From Ameyamaea chiangmaiensis (GTDB taxonomy: Bacteria; Pseudomonadota; Alphaproteobacteria; Acetobacterales; Acetobacteraceae): a DNA stretch of 55,166 nucleotides. Location of the stretch: positions 1-55,166 of the forward strand of contig NZ_BAPT01000004.1 of NCBI RefSeq assembly GCF_025995235.1. Direction: 5' to 3'. The translations under genes were made by a program, and so were the position numbers. The notes under the pieces were generated by a model. It saw nothing but the letters and a program-made list of their open reading frames with translations. It was not told where the DNA came from and made no database searches. Shown piece after piece: positions 8,918 through 17,138 of the stretch (position 1 is the stretch's first letter; every line of letters begins with the position of its first letter).

Positions 8918-9408
8918 CAATGTCCTCCCAGCAGGGTCATCTGCATGGCCGAGAGCAGATCGGCCTGTGGTGCGCTGGCCAGAAATTGCCCGATCCAGAT
9001 GCCGCAACACCCGAACGCACTGCTTCCCGCAGTGACCCAGATCACGTGTCTCCAATCGTTTCCCGCAGAGAGGATTTTCGACGTGAAGACAGATAGACAG
9101 GCGAATATGCCATCTCCATTGGGACCCTGCGCGGTGTCGGCTGCCATGGCGTCCGCCATTGTGGAACAGAGACGCTCCAGAGCCGCGTCCTGCTCTCCGC
9201 CCACCCAAAAGGTCGCCTCCCGGTCCGAGGAAGCACGCGCGATCAACCGATCCAGTCGCAGTTCCTCATCGCGGATGGATCTAGCTTCGGCGGACGAATG
9301 CAGCAGGTTCTGGCCCACCCCTCGCTCGCCCTCCGGCCAGCGTTCCAAATGGGCGCCATACTGTCCGCAGAGCACGCGAAAGCGCACGAGAGACATGCCC
9401 CCCCTCAT
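8917..9408 (-). CDS. putative membrane anti-sigma factor
   Basis: The 163-residue protein has no family motif I can name, but its shape and place fit an anti-sigma factor: a charged cytoplasmic part of about 115 residues (RFRVLCGQYGAHLERWPEGE and following), then a single hydrophobic segment (VIWVTAGSSAFGCCGIWIG), then a short tail. It overlaps the ECF sigma gene by 4 nt (ATGA) and the CnrX-like gene by one base. By analogy with CnrY it would hold the sigma factor at the membrane until the periplasmic partner signals. The anti-sigma role is inferred from order and topology only. Confidence 0.6.
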   Translation of the reverse strand: MRGGMSLVRFRVLCGQYGAHLERWPEGERGVGQNLLHSSAEARSIRDEELRLDRLIARASSDREATFWVGGEQDAALERLCSTMADAMAADTAQGPNGDGIFACLSVFTSKILSAGNDWRHVIWVTAGSSAFGCCGIWIGQFLASAPQADLLSAMQMTLLGGH

Positions 9409-10064
9409 GTCAGACTCCTCCTTTCCGGCAACAGACTCGTTCGGAGCAGCGCGCGGGCGCGAAACAATCGCCGTTCGACCGCTTTGACCGAGAGACCCAG
9501 AATATCGGCCGCCTGCACTCCGGTCAGTCCTTCATCATAAACCAGCGTGAAGACCGCTGCGTAATGGGCTGGTAGCGTCGTCAACGCGTTCGAAAGGGCC
9601 ACGATCTCGTCGGTTCTCTCGATGATCTCGTCAGACAATGGCAAAGGAGAGGCTATCCCCGGATCTTCCGTCACCATGTCCGGCGTCCGCCGTCGGCGGG
9701 CGTCGATACAGAGATTGGTCACGATACGATAGAGCCAGGTGACCACAGCGCCGCGCGATCCATCGAATTGCCGGGCGTTCTTCCAGGCCCGCATGAATGT
9801 CTCCTGCACCAGATCCTCTGCCACGGCCCGCTCCGGCGCCAGCCGACGCGCGACCCGCAGCATCGCGCGCCCATGGCGCCGCACGACCTGTTCGAACGCG
9901 GCTGTGTCTCCCTCTGCCGCCCACATGAGCAGATCGCCGTCGGGCGCGTCGAGATAACTCTGGCGATGCCGTGTCGACGGTCTAGGGAACATGAGGTGCC
10001 ATCGGGCGGCGCACTCTTTCGCATCCCATCGCATGCCCGGGAACGAGGCGAACTGTAATCCCAT
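9405..10064 (-). CDS. ECF-type RNA polymerase sigma factor
   Basis: A 219-residue group 4 sigma factor. Region 2 spans about residues 65 to 102 (GRAMLRVARRL, AEDLVQETFMRAWKNARQFDG) and region 4 about 163 to 208 (LPAHYAAVFTLVYDEGLTG, then the helix-turn-helix ADILGLSVKAVERRLFRARALL). It heads the operon of anti-sigma, CnrX-like sensor and YXWGXW protein. The start is uncertain: the first ATG (10064) has no good ribosome binding site, and methionines at 10034 and 9992 are alternatives. ECF factors of this kind usually transcribe their own operon. Confidence 0.85.
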   Translation of the reverse strand: MGLQFASFPGMRWDAKECAARWHLMFPRPSTRHRQSYLDAPDGDLLMWAAEGDTAAFEQVVRRHGRAMLRVARRLAPERAVAEDLVQETFMRAWKNARQFDGSRGAVVTWLYRIVTNLCIDARRRRTPDMVTEDPGIASPLPLSDEIIERTDEIVALSNALTTLPAHYAAVFTLVYDEGLTGVQAADILGLSVKAVERRLFRARALLRTSLLPERRSLT

Positions 10065-10275
10065 GACACGAATCCATTATCTCCACCCGGCACATCGCTC
10101 GTCACAGGGATTACGAGAGAGGGCGCCCTCCCCCCCTCGGAGTCATGATTTTTGTCGCGTGCCGGAAATCATGCCATCGCTCGTTCGTTACTTTATTTTT
10201 ATACCCAGTGCAGGGGGGCCACCTCCCCGATCTGCGTAGTCCTCAGAAGATTGCTCAGATCAGAAGGGACCGAAC

Positions 10276-11253
10276 GTGATTGGCAGGCGCACTCTCATAA
10301 GTGGCTCACTGGTAATGAGCGCGACCGCCGTTTCGAACGGCGCTCACGCACAGATGCTCGCCTTTCGAGACAGGCATCGGCACCACGAAGATATGTCGAC
10401 GGAGCAGCCTCCAGGGTTTCCGATCTGGCCCGGCCCGCCGCCAGGGGGCGGCGGGCCGGTATCAGGCGAACACGTATCCAGAACGGGCGCCGTCACGAAC
10501 GTCGCGGTTCCGACGCTTACGGTTCTTCGCCCGGTCCAGCCCAACGGCGCCGCGATGCTCATCGCGGGGGGCGGCGGATATAAGCAGATCGAAAACGGAA
10601 AGGAAGCGATCCCTGCCGCCCGGTGGCTGGCGTCCATCGGGGTGACGGCCTTCGTCCTGACATATCGCCTGCCGAAGGAAGGCTGGACCGTCGGCCGGTT
10701 CGCGCCGTTTCAGGATGCCGAACGCGCCATTCGCATGATCCGCGGTCAGGCACGCTATTTCGGCGTCGACCCGCGCCGCGTGGGAGTAATGAGTTTCTCC
10801 GCCGGGGCTCACCTGCTGGGGATGGAGACGGCCTGCGCGGATCAACTGTCCTACACGCCGATCGACGCGCTGGATCAGGTATCGGGGCATCCCGATCTGA
10901 CGCTGCTGATCTATCCTATCGTGACGCTTGAGCCACCCTACCAGGATACATCCACGAGACGCGTCCTGATCGGCGATCATCCGAGCCCTACCGAAAGCGC
11001 GCGCTGGTCCGTGCAGACGCACATTCATCCGGGGCTGGCGCCGTTCTTCCTCGTCCAGGCGGCGGACGATCCCGTGTCGAACCCTGCGAACACCGCAATC
11101 CTTCAAGCTGCATGCGAACAAAACGGTGTGGAGGTCGTGCGCCACCTGTTTCCGACCGGCGGCCACGGTTTCGGCCTCGGGAAGCCAGGAACCGCGACGG
11201 TGGAGTGGCCCGGAATAGCCGAACAATGGATGGCCGGGCACCGGTTTATCTGA
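10276..11253 (+). CDS. exported alpha/beta hydrolase (esterase-like)
   Basis: The 325-residue protein begins with an export signal containing a twin arginine (GRRTLISGSLVMSATAVSNG, cleavage near AHA), followed by a proline/glycine-rich linker. The hydrolase domain has an oxyanion stretch IAGGGGY, the nucleophile loop SFSAG with S175, an acid at D264 or D265 (AADDPVSNP) and the histidine H297 (GGHGFG). This is the layout of acetyl-xylan-esterase or feruloyl-esterase-like enzymes. The first residue of the usual GxSxG loop is serine here. The start is GTG at 10276. It stands between the sigma operon and a small lipoprotein gene, probably with its own promoter. Confidence 0.75.
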   Translation: MIGRRTLISGSLVMSATAVSNGAHAQMLAFRDRHRHHEDMSTEQPPGFPIWPGPPPGGGGPVSGEHVSRTGAVTNVAVPTLTVLRPVQPNGAAMLIAGGGGYKQIENGKEAIPAARWLASIGVTAFVLTYRLPKEGWTVGRFAPFQDAERAIRMIRGQARYFGVDPRRVGVMSFSAGAHLLGMETACADQLSYTPIDALDQVSGHPDLTLLIYPIVTLEPPYQDTSTRRVLIGDHPSPTESARWSVQTHIHPGLAPFFLVQAADDPVSNPANTAILQAACEQNGVEVVRHLFPTGGHGFGLGKPGTATVEWPGIAEQWMAGHRFI

Positions 11254-11286
11254 CGGAAATTCCTTGCTCGCTGAGGTAATCGAGAC

Positions 11287-11442
11287 ATGATTTACATAAA
11301 GATCGTAGGGTCCATAGCGCTGATGAGCGTTCTGTCGGGATGCTATGTCTATCCGGCGCGCCCGCATCACCGCGCGCCGCCCCGCCCGCCGCCGGCATAT
11401 TACTACGTGGTTCCTCCGCCGCCGCCCGGGCCGGTTTATTAG
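11287..11442 (+). CDS. small proline-rich lipoprotein, 51 residues
   Basis: A short frame encodes a lipoprotein signal with a clear lipobox (SIALMSVLSGC), and a mature part of only about 30 residues that is rich in proline, histidine, arginine and tyrosine (ARPHHRAPPRPPP, then VVPPPPPGPVY). It lies 33 bases after the esterase gene on the same strand and may share its transcript. Such mini-lipoproteins are usually attached to the inner face of the outer membrane. Function is unknown. Confidence 0.6.
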   Translation: MIYIKIVGSIALMSVLSGCYVYPARPHHRAPPRPPPAYYYVVPPPPPGPVY

Positions 11443-11577
11443 CTGCGGTTTTTTTGCTGTTAAACCGGGCGGCGAGCGTGGTGGACGCCGCCGCTGAAAC
11501 TCTGCGTTCACATAATTATGGACCTTGTGGACGCGTCTTTCGTCCCAGCTCCGCCTGACGCTGTGCGTTGCATCCGA

Positions 11578-12018
11578 TCAAAGCGCCTCGATATTCTCGA
11601 GCACGCGGCGCAGCAGTCCGACCAGCGTCGTAACCTCGTCCCTCGACAGCCCGCGCGTCATGTCGGCATTGCCCTCACGTAGCACCTGCCGTCCTTGCGG
11701 CAGCCGGTCGATCGCCGTCTGCGTCAGCGAGACGAGACTACTGCGGCGATCGTCGGGATCGGGCGTGCGGCGGATGAGCCCGTCGCGCTCCATACGCGAG
11801 AGGAGCTGCGCCATCGTCGGCTGCTCGACGTTCACCAGCGCCGCGAGTTCCTTCTGCGACCGTGATTCGCCGTTCTGCAGCATCGCCAGCACCGGCAACT
11901 GTGCCGTGGCCAGACCGAGAGGCCGGAGCCGCGCATCGCCGATCCGCATGAGTCCCCGCCCGATGCGGCTGAAATAATGCCCCGGATGATCGAGCGGATT
12001 CCATGTGTCGTCAGCCAT
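11578..12018 (-). CDS. MarR family transcriptional regulator
   Basis: A 146-residue MarR protein: dimer helices at both ends, a helix-turn-helix around residues 50 to 75 (SQKELAALVNVEQPTMAQLLSRM) and the wing with DPDDRRSSLVSLTQTA. It is divergent from the TetX-like monooxygenase gene. A perfect 15-bp inverted repeat lies two bases upstream of its start codon, and both transcripts must cross it. The protein therefore most likely represses itself and the monooxygenase until a substrate of that enzyme appears. The ligand is unknown. Confidence 0.9.
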   Translation of the reverse strand: MADDTWNPLDHPGHYFSRIGRGLMRIGDARLRPLGLATAQLPVLAMLQNGESRSQKELAALVNVEQPTMAQLLSRMERDGLIRRTPDPDDRRSSLVSLTQTAIDRLPQGRQVLREGNADMTRGLSRDEVTTLVGLLRRVLENIEAL

Positions 12019-12020
12019 TG

Positions 12021-12057
12021 CATAGGTTCCTATATTCTACTTATATAGGAACCTATG
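12021..12057. promoter_or_regulatory. perfect 15-bp inverted repeat, probable MarR operator
   Basis: CATAGGTTCCTATAT (12021-12035) and its exact reverse complement (12043-12057) flank a 7-base spacer in the 63-base gap between the divergent MarR and monooxygenase genes. Its size and position fit a MarR dimer site covering both promoters. Confidence 0.8.
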
Positions 12058-12081
12058 TAGGCCTTGGAGGGCAAGTGGACA

Positions 12082-13197
12082 ATGAACAGGCGTATCGGAA
12101 TCGTCGGAGGCGGACCGGGCGGCTTGATGCTCGCGCGCCTGCTCCAGCAGCGCGACATGAACGTGACCGTTTTCGAACGCGACGACCATGCGGACGAGCG
12201 GCCGCAGGGCGGATCGCTCGACCTGCATGAGGAGACGGGACAAAGGGCGATGCGCGCGGCCGGTCTGCAAACCGCGTTCTCCGCCGCCGCCCGGCCGGAG
12301 GATCAGGGCGACCGCCTCTATGACGAGTGCGGTAAGCTGTTGTTCGACCATGACGGCGAGGCGGCAAATCGCCCCGAGATCGATCGCGGGGATCTGCGCC
12401 GCATCCTGCTGGACGCACTCGCACCGGGCGTCGTGCGCTGGGGGCAGCGCGTATCCGGGATAGCAGCCGAGGATGGCCAGATCCGGGTACTGCGGGACGA
12501 TGGACAGGACGCGTTCGATATCGTCATCGGCGCGGACGGGGCGTGGTCGCGGCTGCGCCCGTTCCTGACGGATGCCCGCCCCGTCTATCAGGGTGTCGTG
12601 CTTCTGGAGCTTGGATTCGACGAAGTTCGGCATCCACATGCGGCGGTTCTGGTGGGCCGCGGCAAGATGTTCGCGGTCGGCGACAATCGCGCCCTGGTGC
12701 TCCAGCGCAACGGGCATGGCCACATCCGCTTTTATGCGGGCGTCCGCATGGCGGAGGACGAGGCGATCGCATTGTGCCGTGCCGATCCCGATGGGGCACG
12801 AACGCGCATGACAGCGGCGTTTTCGACATGGGATGCGGGGTTGAGGCGGCTCATTGGCGAGGGCGATTTCATCGGTGTGCGGCCGATGCATGCGATGCCG
12901 ATCGGCACGCGCTGGACCGCGCACTCGGGCGTTACGCTGCTGGGCGACGCCGCCCATCTGATGTCGCCGTTCAGTGGCGAGGGGGTCAACCTCGCCCTGG
13001 CCGATGCCGTCGATCTCGCGGACGCGCTGACGCACGCGAGCGGTCTTGATAGCATCCAGACCTACGAGGCGATGATGGCAGTGCGTGCGGAGATCGCCGC
13101 GCACGGCGCCGCGGCAGGACTGGACAGCGTGTTTTCGAAGGACGGTGCAACACGTGTACTTGCCCATTTTCAGCAACGCATCCAGGGCCGCTCATGA
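12082..13197 (+). CDS. FAD-dependent monooxygenase, TetX-like
   Basis: A 371-residue class A flavoprotein monooxygenase. It has the N-terminal dinucleotide loop IGIVGGGPGGLMLA, the DG motif (GADGAWSRLRP) and the second FAD motif GDAAHLMSPFSGEGVNLALA. These features place it near TetX and other single-component aromatic or tetracycline hydroxylases that use NADPH and O2. The ATG at 12082 has GGAGG eleven bases upstream. It is divergent from a MarR repressor and shares its operator, which suggests induction by a toxic aromatic substrate. Whether it attacks tetracycline cannot be judged from sequence alone. Confidence 0.85.
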   Translation: MNRRIGIVGGGPGGLMLARLLQQRDMNVTVFERDDHADERPQGGSLDLHEETGQRAMRAAGLQTAFSAAARPEDQGDRLYDECGKLLFDHDGEAANRPEIDRGDLRRILLDALAPGVVRWGQRVSGIAAEDGQIRVLRDDGQDAFDIVIGADGAWSRLRPFLTDARPVYQGVVLLELGFDEVRHPHAAVLVGRGKMFAVGDNRALVLQRNGHGHIRFYAGVRMAEDEAIALCRADPDGARTRMTAAFSTWDAGLRRLIGEGDFIGVRPMHAMPIGTRWTAHSGVTLLGDAAHLMSPFSGEGVNLALADAVDLADALTHASGLDSIQTYEAMMAVRAEIAAHGAAAGLDSVFSKDGATRVLAHFQQRIQGRS

Positions 13198-13445
13198 TCC
13201 ATCCGTCTGTCAAAACTGTCATCGTTCAGAAGACCGCAGGCGTTTATGAGATGGGGTGGTTGCCGTCCTCCCCAGTCGGCGTTGCGATGTGCCAACGTGG
13301 TGCTCGGGAACAGCCGACACAGCGGTTTTCCGCGTGGAACAGCCGGAATTATGCCAATGGACTCTTGCGCCCCCTACAAGGGGTTGAGCGGCGCGTTCGT
13401 TGCGACGCACCGGCCCAGTGGTGATATGTATAACTGTCGTGATGT

Positions 13446-14447
13446 TCAGACTTCGGTCCCCGTGTTGACGATGACACGTCCGCGAATCCTGCCATCCATC
13501 AAGGCGCCGGCCACGGCCGAGACATCGGCGAGAGGGATTGCGGTCGTCATCGTGTCCAGAAGATGTGGATCAAGCAGTTCGGCCAGACGGTTCCACGCTA
13601 TTATCCGCCGTTCGCGCTGACAGTAGACGCTGTCGATCCCGATCAGCGACACGCCGCGCAGGATGAAGGGCGCTACCGTCGCCGGAAAATCCATACCGGC
13701 CGCCAGACCGCACGCCGTGACCACGCCCCCTGGCGCCATGCCCGCGCATAGATTGGCCAGCACTCGTCCGCCCGCGACATCGACGGCCCCTGCCCAGCGC
13801 GCCCGCGCCAGGGGCTTGCCCGGTTGCGTGAATTCATCGCGCGGCAGGATCGAAGCCGCCCCCAGCGCAGTGAGATAAGCACTTTCTTCCGACCGCCCGG
13901 TGATCGCCTCGACTGTGTAGCTGAGCCGGGAGAGCAACATCACCGCGATGCTGCCCACGCCACCCAAAGCGCCCGAAACCGCGATCGGTCCGGTGTCCGG
14001 CTGGATGCCTCCATGTTCCAACGCCATGACACAGAGCATGGCGGTGTAACCCGCCGTCCCGATCGCCATGGCCTGCCGGGTCGAAAGACCTTTCGGCAGA
14101 GGGACCAGCCAGTCCGCGCGCACCCGTGCGCGACCGGCCAGACCGCCCCAGTGCTTCTCACCCACGCCCCAGCCGTTCAGCACCACCTGGTCACCCGGCG
14201 ACACGGCGGGATCGGTGGACCGCACGACGGTCCCGGCAAAATCGATTCCCGGAACCATCGGGAACTGCCGGACGATCGGTCCTCGGCCTGTGATCGCCAG
14301 AGCGTCCTTGTAGTTCAGGGAGGACCATTCGATCTGCACCGTCACATCGCCATCCGGCAATGCGTCCTCGCCCATCTGGCGAATATCAAACCGCTTTTCT
14401 CCTGCCTCGTTCTTTTCGATCAGCAGAGCCTGAAATTGCGATGTCAT
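13446..14447 (-). CDS. acuI: acrylyl-CoA reductase (MDR family), AcuI/YhdH
   Basis: The 333-residue protein matches the AcuI/YhdH branch of zinc-independent medium-chain reductases: SSLNYKDALAITGRGPIVRQ near the N-terminus, PGIDFAGTV, a GTAGYTAMLCVMALEHGG stretch, and the NADP-binding loop SGALGGVGSIA. AcuI reduces toxic acryloyl-CoA to propionyl-CoA with NADPH. The ATG at 14447 follows a GGGGGG ribosome site. The AcuR-type repressor gene lies upstream on the same strand, with an operator-like box in the gap, so the two form a regulated pair. No DMSP lyase gene is beside it, so it more likely protects against acrylate or other unsaturated acyl-CoA. Confidence 0.85.
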   Translation of the reverse strand: MTSQFQALLIEKNEAGEKRFDIRQMGEDALPDGDVTVQIEWSSLNYKDALAITGRGPIVRQFPMVPGIDFAGTVVRSTDPAVSPGDQVVLNGWGVGEKHWGGLAGRARVRADWLVPLPKGLSTRQAMAIGTAGYTAMLCVMALEHGGIQPDTGPIAVSGALGGVGSIAVMLLSRLSYTVEAITGRSEESAYLTALGAASILPRDEFTQPGKPLARARWAGAVDVAGGRVLANLCAGMAPGGVVTACGLAAGMDFPATVAPFILRGVSLIGIDSVYCQRERRIIAWNRLAELLDPHLLDTMTTAIPLADVSAVAGALMDGRIRGRVIVNTGTEV

Positions 14448-14462
14448 AAACATTCCCCCCAT

Positions 14463-14477
14463 TAGACCGATTGTCTA
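14463..14477. promoter_or_regulatory. AcuR operator-like box upstream of acuI
   Basis: TAGACCGATTGTCTA carries 5-bp inverted arms TAGAC/GTCTA around a 5-base centre. It lies 16 bases before the acuI start and nearly repeats the box upstream of acuR. Confidence 0.6.
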
Positions 14478-14517
14478 TCAAATGACCCTCATCATCCGGC
14501 GCCGGTCATGACGATGC

Positions 14518-15132
14518 CTACGGGGCCATGATCAGCCTGATGAAGCCATCTTCAAAGTCCCGAAGCGGCGCGGCACTGCGTTCCAGTCGCGCCCGCAGGA
14601 CGGCCCCTTCCCACCCGGTCCAGAAGAACCGTGCCCAGTCGCGCGCGCGGACGGAATCGACTGGCAGAAGGCACGCCGTCAGCCGGTCTTCCCATCCTCT
14701 CAACACGTCACGGAGCGCCGTCCGATACGCATCCGGCAAGGCCACCAGTTCCTGCCCGAGGTTGCCGATCAGGCACCCACGTCGGAACCCATATCGCTCC
14801 ATGCCCCGGCACGCATCCGCGATAAAGTTCCGGAGCCGTTCGACCGGTTCGGTCTTCTCATCCTTCAGCCAGCGATCGAGTTTCGCATTGAAGTAGCTGG
14901 CATAAGCGTCGATCAGAACCAGCCCGAACGCCTCCTTGCTCGCAAAATAGTAGTAGAACGACCCCTTCGGCACCTGCGCCCGCGTCAACAGCTCCTCAAG
15001 ACCGGAGGCGACGAAGCCCTTTTCGGTCAGGGCCACGACGCCCTCCCGGATCAGTCTCTGCAGGGTCAGAGAATAGCCGTCGTCCGATTTCGGAGGGCGG
15101 CCACGGCGCCGTTGCTGAACCATTGAGGTCAT
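14518..15132 (-). CDS. acuR: TetR/AcrR family regulator, AcuR-like
   Basis: A 204-residue TetR protein. A basic N-terminal tail (RRRGRPPK) leads into the helix-turn-helix (GLEELLTRAQVPKGSFYYYFASKEAFGLVLIDAY, residues about 44 to 77), and a helical ligand domain containing FRRGCLIGNLGQEL follows. This sequence style and its place upstream of acuI match AcuR, the acrylate-responsive repressor of acuI operons. Two near-identical boxes (14463 and 15144) precede acuI and acuR, as expected for control of both. ATG 15132 and ATG 15123 are both possible starts; neither has a strong ribosome site. Confidence 0.8.
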   Translation of the reverse strand: MTSMVQQRRRGRPPKSDDGYSLTLQRLIREGVVALTEKGFVASGLEELLTRAQVPKGSFYYYFASKEAFGLVLIDAYASYFNAKLDRWLKDEKTEPVERLRNFIADACRGMERYGFRRGCLIGNLGQELVALPDAYRTALRDVLRGWEDRLTACLLPVDSVRARDWARFFWTGWEGAVLRARLERSAAPLRDFEDGFIRLIMAP

Positions 15133-15143
15133 GGCGCATTTTA

Positions 15144-15158
15144 TAGACCGATCGTCTT
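15144..15158. promoter_or_regulatory. AcuR operator-like box upstream of acuR
   Basis: TAGACCGATCGTCTT differs from the acuI box in only two positions and lies 11 bases before the acuR start. This supports autoregulation. Confidence 0.6.
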
Positions 15159-15200
15159 TTAAATTGAAGTGGCCTTCTCCACCGGGACTTCACATCGTCG

Positions 15201-15620
15201 TCAACGACCGTCCATAACGACGGAGATCGGCCGTTCGTCACCATGACATGAGACATCCGGTTTCGACATAGGACCCTCACCCTTTCCGAAACTGGTGTGC
15301 GCATCGCCCCAGTGCTTCAGCGCCATGATGACCGGCTCCAGACTCCGGCCACGCTCGGTCAGGCTGTATTCCACCTTCGGCGGCACTTCGGCATAGACCG
15401 TGCGCAGAACGAACCCATCCTGCTCCAGCTCACGCAACTGCGCCGTCAGCATGCGTTGAGTGACATTCGGCAAACGCTTTCGGAGGGCGTTGAAGCGCAT
15501 CGTTCCTTGCAGAAGATGGAAGAGGATGACTCCTTTCCACTTCCCGTCGATGAGTTCGAGCGTCGCTTCCACGGCGCAGCCGGGGCTGCAATCCAGTTGC
15601 TTGTGACGAATGCGGGGCAT
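15201..15620 (-). CDS. HxlR-type winged-helix transcriptional regulator
   Basis: The 139-residue protein has the hallmark HxlR opening CSPGCAVEATLELIDGKWK, with the conserved cysteine that serves as redox or aldehyde sensor in relatives, then MRFNALRKRLPNVTQRMLTA and the wing (VPPKVEYSLTERGRSLEPVI). I chose ATG 15620 from family length; an upstream ATG at 15689 with a purine-rich site in front is an alternative. It is divergent from the oxidoreductase gene at 15721, which it probably represses in the manner of quinone- or aldehyde-responsive HxlR proteins. Confidence 0.85.
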   Translation of the reverse strand: MPRIRHKQLDCSPGCAVEATLELIDGKWKGVILFHLLQGTMRFNALRKRLPNVTQRMLTAQLRELEQDGFVLRTVYAEVPPKVEYSLTERGRSLEPVIMALKHWGDAHTSFGKGEGPMSKPDVSCHGDERPISVVMDGR

Positions 15621-15624
15621 GACG

Positions 15625-15640
15625 GTATCATTTCCGATAC
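15625..15640. promoter_or_regulatory. HxlR operator candidate (GTATC-N6-GATAC)
   Basis: A perfect inverted repeat with GTATC and GATAC arms and a 6-base centre lies just upstream of the HxlR start, in the divergent promoter region. Confidence 0.4.
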
Positions 15641-15720
15641 TATGGGCGTTATATGTGCGTTCTTGCGAATGCTGAGCATAACGCTTCATCCTCCCTCCAT
15701 TCAACGATGGAGCGGACATC

Positions 15721-16740
15721 ATGCGTGCTGTTGGTTATCAAGCCCCCCTGCCGATCAACAACCCTGACTCGTTGCAGGATATCGAACTCCCGAAACCCGT
15801 GCCGACCGGACACGACCTCCTGGTCGAAGTCCGGGCCGTTTCGGTCAATCCTGTCGATACCAAGGTTCGGTCCAGCGCGACACCCGAACCCGGCCAATGG
15901 CGTGTGCTCGGCTGGGACGCTGCGGGCGTCGTGACGGCAACGGGGCCGGATGTCCGTAATTTCGCGGTCGGCGACGAAGTCTTTTATGCCGGATCGCTGC
16001 ATCGTCCGGGTACGAATGCCCAGTTCCATCTGGTTGATGAACGGATCGTGGGCCATAAGCCGAAGTCGCTGGACTGGACGCAGGCCGCCGCACTCCCGCT
16101 GACTGCAATCACGGCATGGGAGATGCTGTTCGACCGACTCGACATCCGGCGACCTGTTCCCGGCACCGCGCCGTCCCTGCTGATCGTCGGCGGTGCGGGT
16201 GGCGTCGGCTCGATCGCGATCCAGCTTACCCGCGCGCTGACCGACCTCACAATCATCGCCACCGCGTCGCGCCCCGAGACACAGGAATGGGTCCGCAGCC
16301 TCGGCGCGCATCATGTGATCGACCATCGGAACGCCCTCGCCGGACAGATGGCGCACCTCCCGACCGGCGCTCCCGGCTTCGTCTTCTCCACGACGCAGAC
16401 GGACCAACACTTCGCCGATATCGTGGAAGTACTGGCGCCGCAGGGACATTTCGGGCTGATCGACGACCCGGAAGAACTCAACGCGTTGCCGCTCAAGCGC
16501 AAGAGCCTGTCGCTGCATTGGGAACTGATGTTCACACGGCCCATGTTCGAAACAGCCGACATGGCCGAACAAGGCAAATTGCTGAACGAGATCGCGGCAC
16601 TCGTGGACAGTGGGCGCATCCGCACGACGCTGGGCGAGAATTTCGGTCCGATCAACGCGGACAATTTGCGCCGCGCGCACGCCCTGATCGAGAGCGGGCG
16701 GGCGAAGGGGAAAATCGTTCTCACCGGCTTCGGTGAGTGA
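15721..16740 (+). CDS. medium-chain (zinc-binding-type) quinone/alcohol oxidoreductase
   Basis: A 339-residue medium-chain dehydrogenase/reductase of the ZADH/quinone reductase branch. The N-terminal GroES-like part contains VRAVSVNPVDTKVR and VLGWDAAGVV. The Rossmann domain has LIVGGAGGVGSIAIQL near residue 155, followed by GAHHVIDH. The catalytic zinc ligands of true alcohol dehydrogenases are not evident, so NADPH-dependent reduction of quinones or enones is most likely. An HxlR gene is divergent. NTF2-like, cupin and Yellow-like genes follow closely and probably share its transcript. Confidence 0.85.
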   Translation: MRAVGYQAPLPINNPDSLQDIELPKPVPTGHDLLVEVRAVSVNPVDTKVRSSATPEPGQWRVLGWDAAGVVTATGPDVRNFAVGDEVFYAGSLHRPGTNAQFHLVDERIVGHKPKSLDWTQAAALPLTAITAWEMLFDRLDIRRPVPGTAPSLLIVGGAGGVGSIAIQLTRALTDLTIIATASRPETQEWVRSLGAHHVIDHRNALAGQMAHLPTGAPGFVFSTTQTDQHFADIVEVLAPQGHFGLIDDPEELNALPLKRKSLSLHWELMFTRPMFETADMAEQGKLLNEIAALVDSGRIRTTLGENFGPINADNLRRAHALIESGRAKGKIVLTGFGE

Positions 16741-16751
16741 GGAGGATCGAC

Positions 16752-17138
16752 ATGAACGCGACATCATTGGATCTGGTGCGGCGCTGGTATGCGACCGGCG
16801 ACACGTCCTTACTGGATGACGATATCATCTGGTCGGTGCTCGACACGTTTCCCGAGGGTGGTGGTTATGTCGGTCGGCATGCCGTCGGGGAGCGTTTTTT
16901 TCCGGCAGTAAAGACCCATTTCACTGAATATGTTACGGCACCGGAGACATTTCTGACCGATGGCGCCAATGTCGCGACGACCGGATTCTATCGGGTGCGC
17001 ACGACATTCGGAAAAGCGGGTGAGATCGCTTTCGCTCATTTCTGGACGACCCGTAATGGAAAAATCGTGGCGTTCCATCAGGTGGCTGACACCGCAGCAT
17101 TACGGGATCTCCTAGCAATCCGGGAAACAGAGTCATGA
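16752..17138 (+). CDS. NTF2-like/SnoaL-like protein
   Basis: The 128-residue protein has the cone-shaped NTF2 fold pattern: LDLVRRWYATGDTSLLDDDIIWSV at the start, a strand-rich middle and HFWTTRNGKIVAFHQVADT at the end. Relatives include SnoaL-like polyketide cyclases and small isomerases, along with many stress proteins of unknown activity. GGAGG at 16741-16745 precedes ATG 16752, 11 bases after the oxidoreductase gene. It overlaps the following cupin gene by 4 nt (ATGA). No catalytic activity can be assigned. Confidence 0.75.
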   Translation: MNATSLDLVRRWYATGDTSLLDDDIIWSVLDTFPEGGGYVGRHAVGERFFPAVKTHFTEYVTAPETFLTDGANVATTGFYRVRTTFGKAGEIAFAHFWTTRNGKIVAFHQVADTAALRDLLAIRETES

